This document shows, one piece after another, positions 63,154 to 63,780 of a stretch of DNA of 63,780 bases; within the stretch, counting starts at the first letter, position 1; each line of letters starts with the position of its first letter. Both the position numbers and the translations under genes were made by a program. The notes under the pieces are model-generated. The model saw nothing but the letters and a program-made list of their open reading frames with translations. It made no database searches and had not been told where the DNA came from. This stretch comes from an uncultured Acidobacteriia bacterium (GTDB lineage Bacteria; Acidobacteriota; Terriglobia; Bryobacterales; Bryobacteraceae). The stretch covers positions 1 to 63,780 of the forward strand of contig CAIKAS010000239.1 in the NCBI GenBank assembly GCA_903825445.1. The letters are read 5' to 3'.

Positions 63154-63780
63154 CTAGTGACGCTTCGCGTCACCATGCGCCGCCATGGCGGACTCAGGAC
63201 TTGCTGTTCGCAATTTCCGCTGACGAGACACGCCGGCAGATTTTGCTTCCAGCCGCTCATGCCGCTTGCGCAGGGCTTCGGAATCTTCAATCGCTCGCGC
63301 GGCCCGAACACATTCAATTGCCATAGCGAAGCTGCGTTCGCGATGTTCGTAGTGGCGTGCAAGTTCCTCGTACGCGCGCACCCGGAATGGATTCGGCGAT
63401 TGGGAGAGATCGATAAAAGTCGCCAGCGCCGCATGCACCAGCCCCTGCTTCTTTTCGAGAAGTCCCGCCGCGTAGAGTGTCGCAAAGAGATGTTCGTCCG
63501 GCAGTCCCATATCGACGGCCCGCCGCAATAATTGCAGTGCCTCGTCCAGACGGCCTGACATTTGCAGCCAGCGCGACAAGCCGAGCAGATCCATGCCATG
63601 TCGCGCCCGGACGCTCGCAGGATCGCGAAAAGACTCTGGAATCAGGCCGGTCAGGCAGGCAAGCGACAAAATATCGAGTACGTTGTGTTGCAGAATTGGC
63701 GGCAGACGATGGCCGCGACGGGTGCGCAGGTACTCGAAATAGCAATAAGGAATCATTTCACCGGGAACATCACCGACGCG
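63154..63780 (-). CDS. RNase H-like (YprB-type) domain protein with TPR tail, C-terminal part
   Basis: The gene runs off the right edge. The visible 208 residues begin RVGDVPGEMIPYCYFEYLRT and HRLPPILQHNVLDILSLACL, the end of the predicted exonuclease domain (RNase_H_2, YprB type) with its conserved HN..D. TPR-like helical repeats follow: GLSRWLQMSGRLDEALQLLR and FATLYAAGLLEKKQGLVHAA. The last 40 residues are basic. Such proteins are often found near superfamily 2 helicases; none is visible here. The 5' part and start lie outside. Confidence 0.82.
   Translation of the reverse strand, partial: RVGDVPGEMIPYCYFEYLRTRRGHRLPPILQHNVLDILSLACLTGLIPESFRDPASVRARHGMDLLGLSRWLQMSGRLDEALQLLRRAVDMGLPDEHLFATLYAAGLLEKKQGLVHAALATFIDLSQSPNPFRVRAYEELARHYEHRERSFAMAIECVRAARAIEDSEALRKRHERLEAKSAGVSRQRKLRTASPESAMAAHGDAKRH

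Overview
The window looks like a piece of chromosome from an acidobacterium of the Solibacter/Bryobacter kind. The evidence is the mix of gene families: two proteins with the Solibacter-type C-terminal domain (TIGR03437), a large carboxypeptidase-regulatory/TonB-dependent receptor, DUF1501/DUF1800/DUF1549-DUF1553 secreted protein pairs, PEP-CTERM proteins, and a Gram-negative envelope gene set (LpxL-type acyltransferase, porins). This is family recognition by eye; no database search was run. I see no rRNA, tRNA, insertion sequence, prophage or CRISPR array. Both ends cut a gene: a UvrD/PcrA helicase on the left and an RNase H-like/TPR protein on the right.

Layout. 1-18849: accessory and secreted functions (helicase, collagen-repeat surface protein, DUF58 protein, TonB-dependent receptor, DUF1501/DUF1800 pair, dioxygenase, DUF6807/PmoA-like protein, double-domain M16 peptidase, CHAD protein, repeat-rich carboxypeptidase-regulatory protein). 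19138-26990: a tightly packed plus-strand housekeeping operon phoH-ybeY-corC-era-BON-SMP30-NUDIX-mutS2, with overlapping stops and starts. 27002-29175: two tandem PEP-CTERM proteins, each with a hairpin terminator and a shared upstream layout of AGTAC repeats. 29195-33194: SAM hydroxide adenosyltransferase, diverging from a cysteine desulfurase-mnmA-acyltransferase run. 33205-36654: minus-strand run of membrane protein, winged-helix regulator, uppS, tmk and holB behind a clear promoter with a palindrome. 36715-41051: YihY membrane protein and a DUF1549/DUF1553-DUF1501 pair.

41274-49373 is the most interesting part: seven minus-strand genes. The first two, in transcription order, encode a ten-haem periplasmic cytochrome (DmsE/MtrA/PioA type) and a large outer-membrane barrel (MtrB/PioB type), joined by an ATGA overlap. 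After a 234-base gap come an OmpR-type response regulator, a lone receiver protein, a porin-like barrel protein, a cupredoxin-like secreted protein and a HAMP histidine kinase, all overlapping. The two units share a sequence element in their upstream regions. I read this as a trans-outer-membrane electron conduit with its own copper protein and sensor system. No surface multihaem cytochrome is present in the window. 49529-52798 holds two secreted TIGR03437 proteins facing away from it, one with a haem-like Cys-His site.

52803-63780: alanine racemase, then a surface polysaccharide cluster read on the minus strand (Wzt-type ABC ATPase, methyltransferase with coiled coil, a GT2-GT4 fusion, three GT2 enzymes and one DUF1972/GT4 enzyme). 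The matching membrane permease is not in the window.
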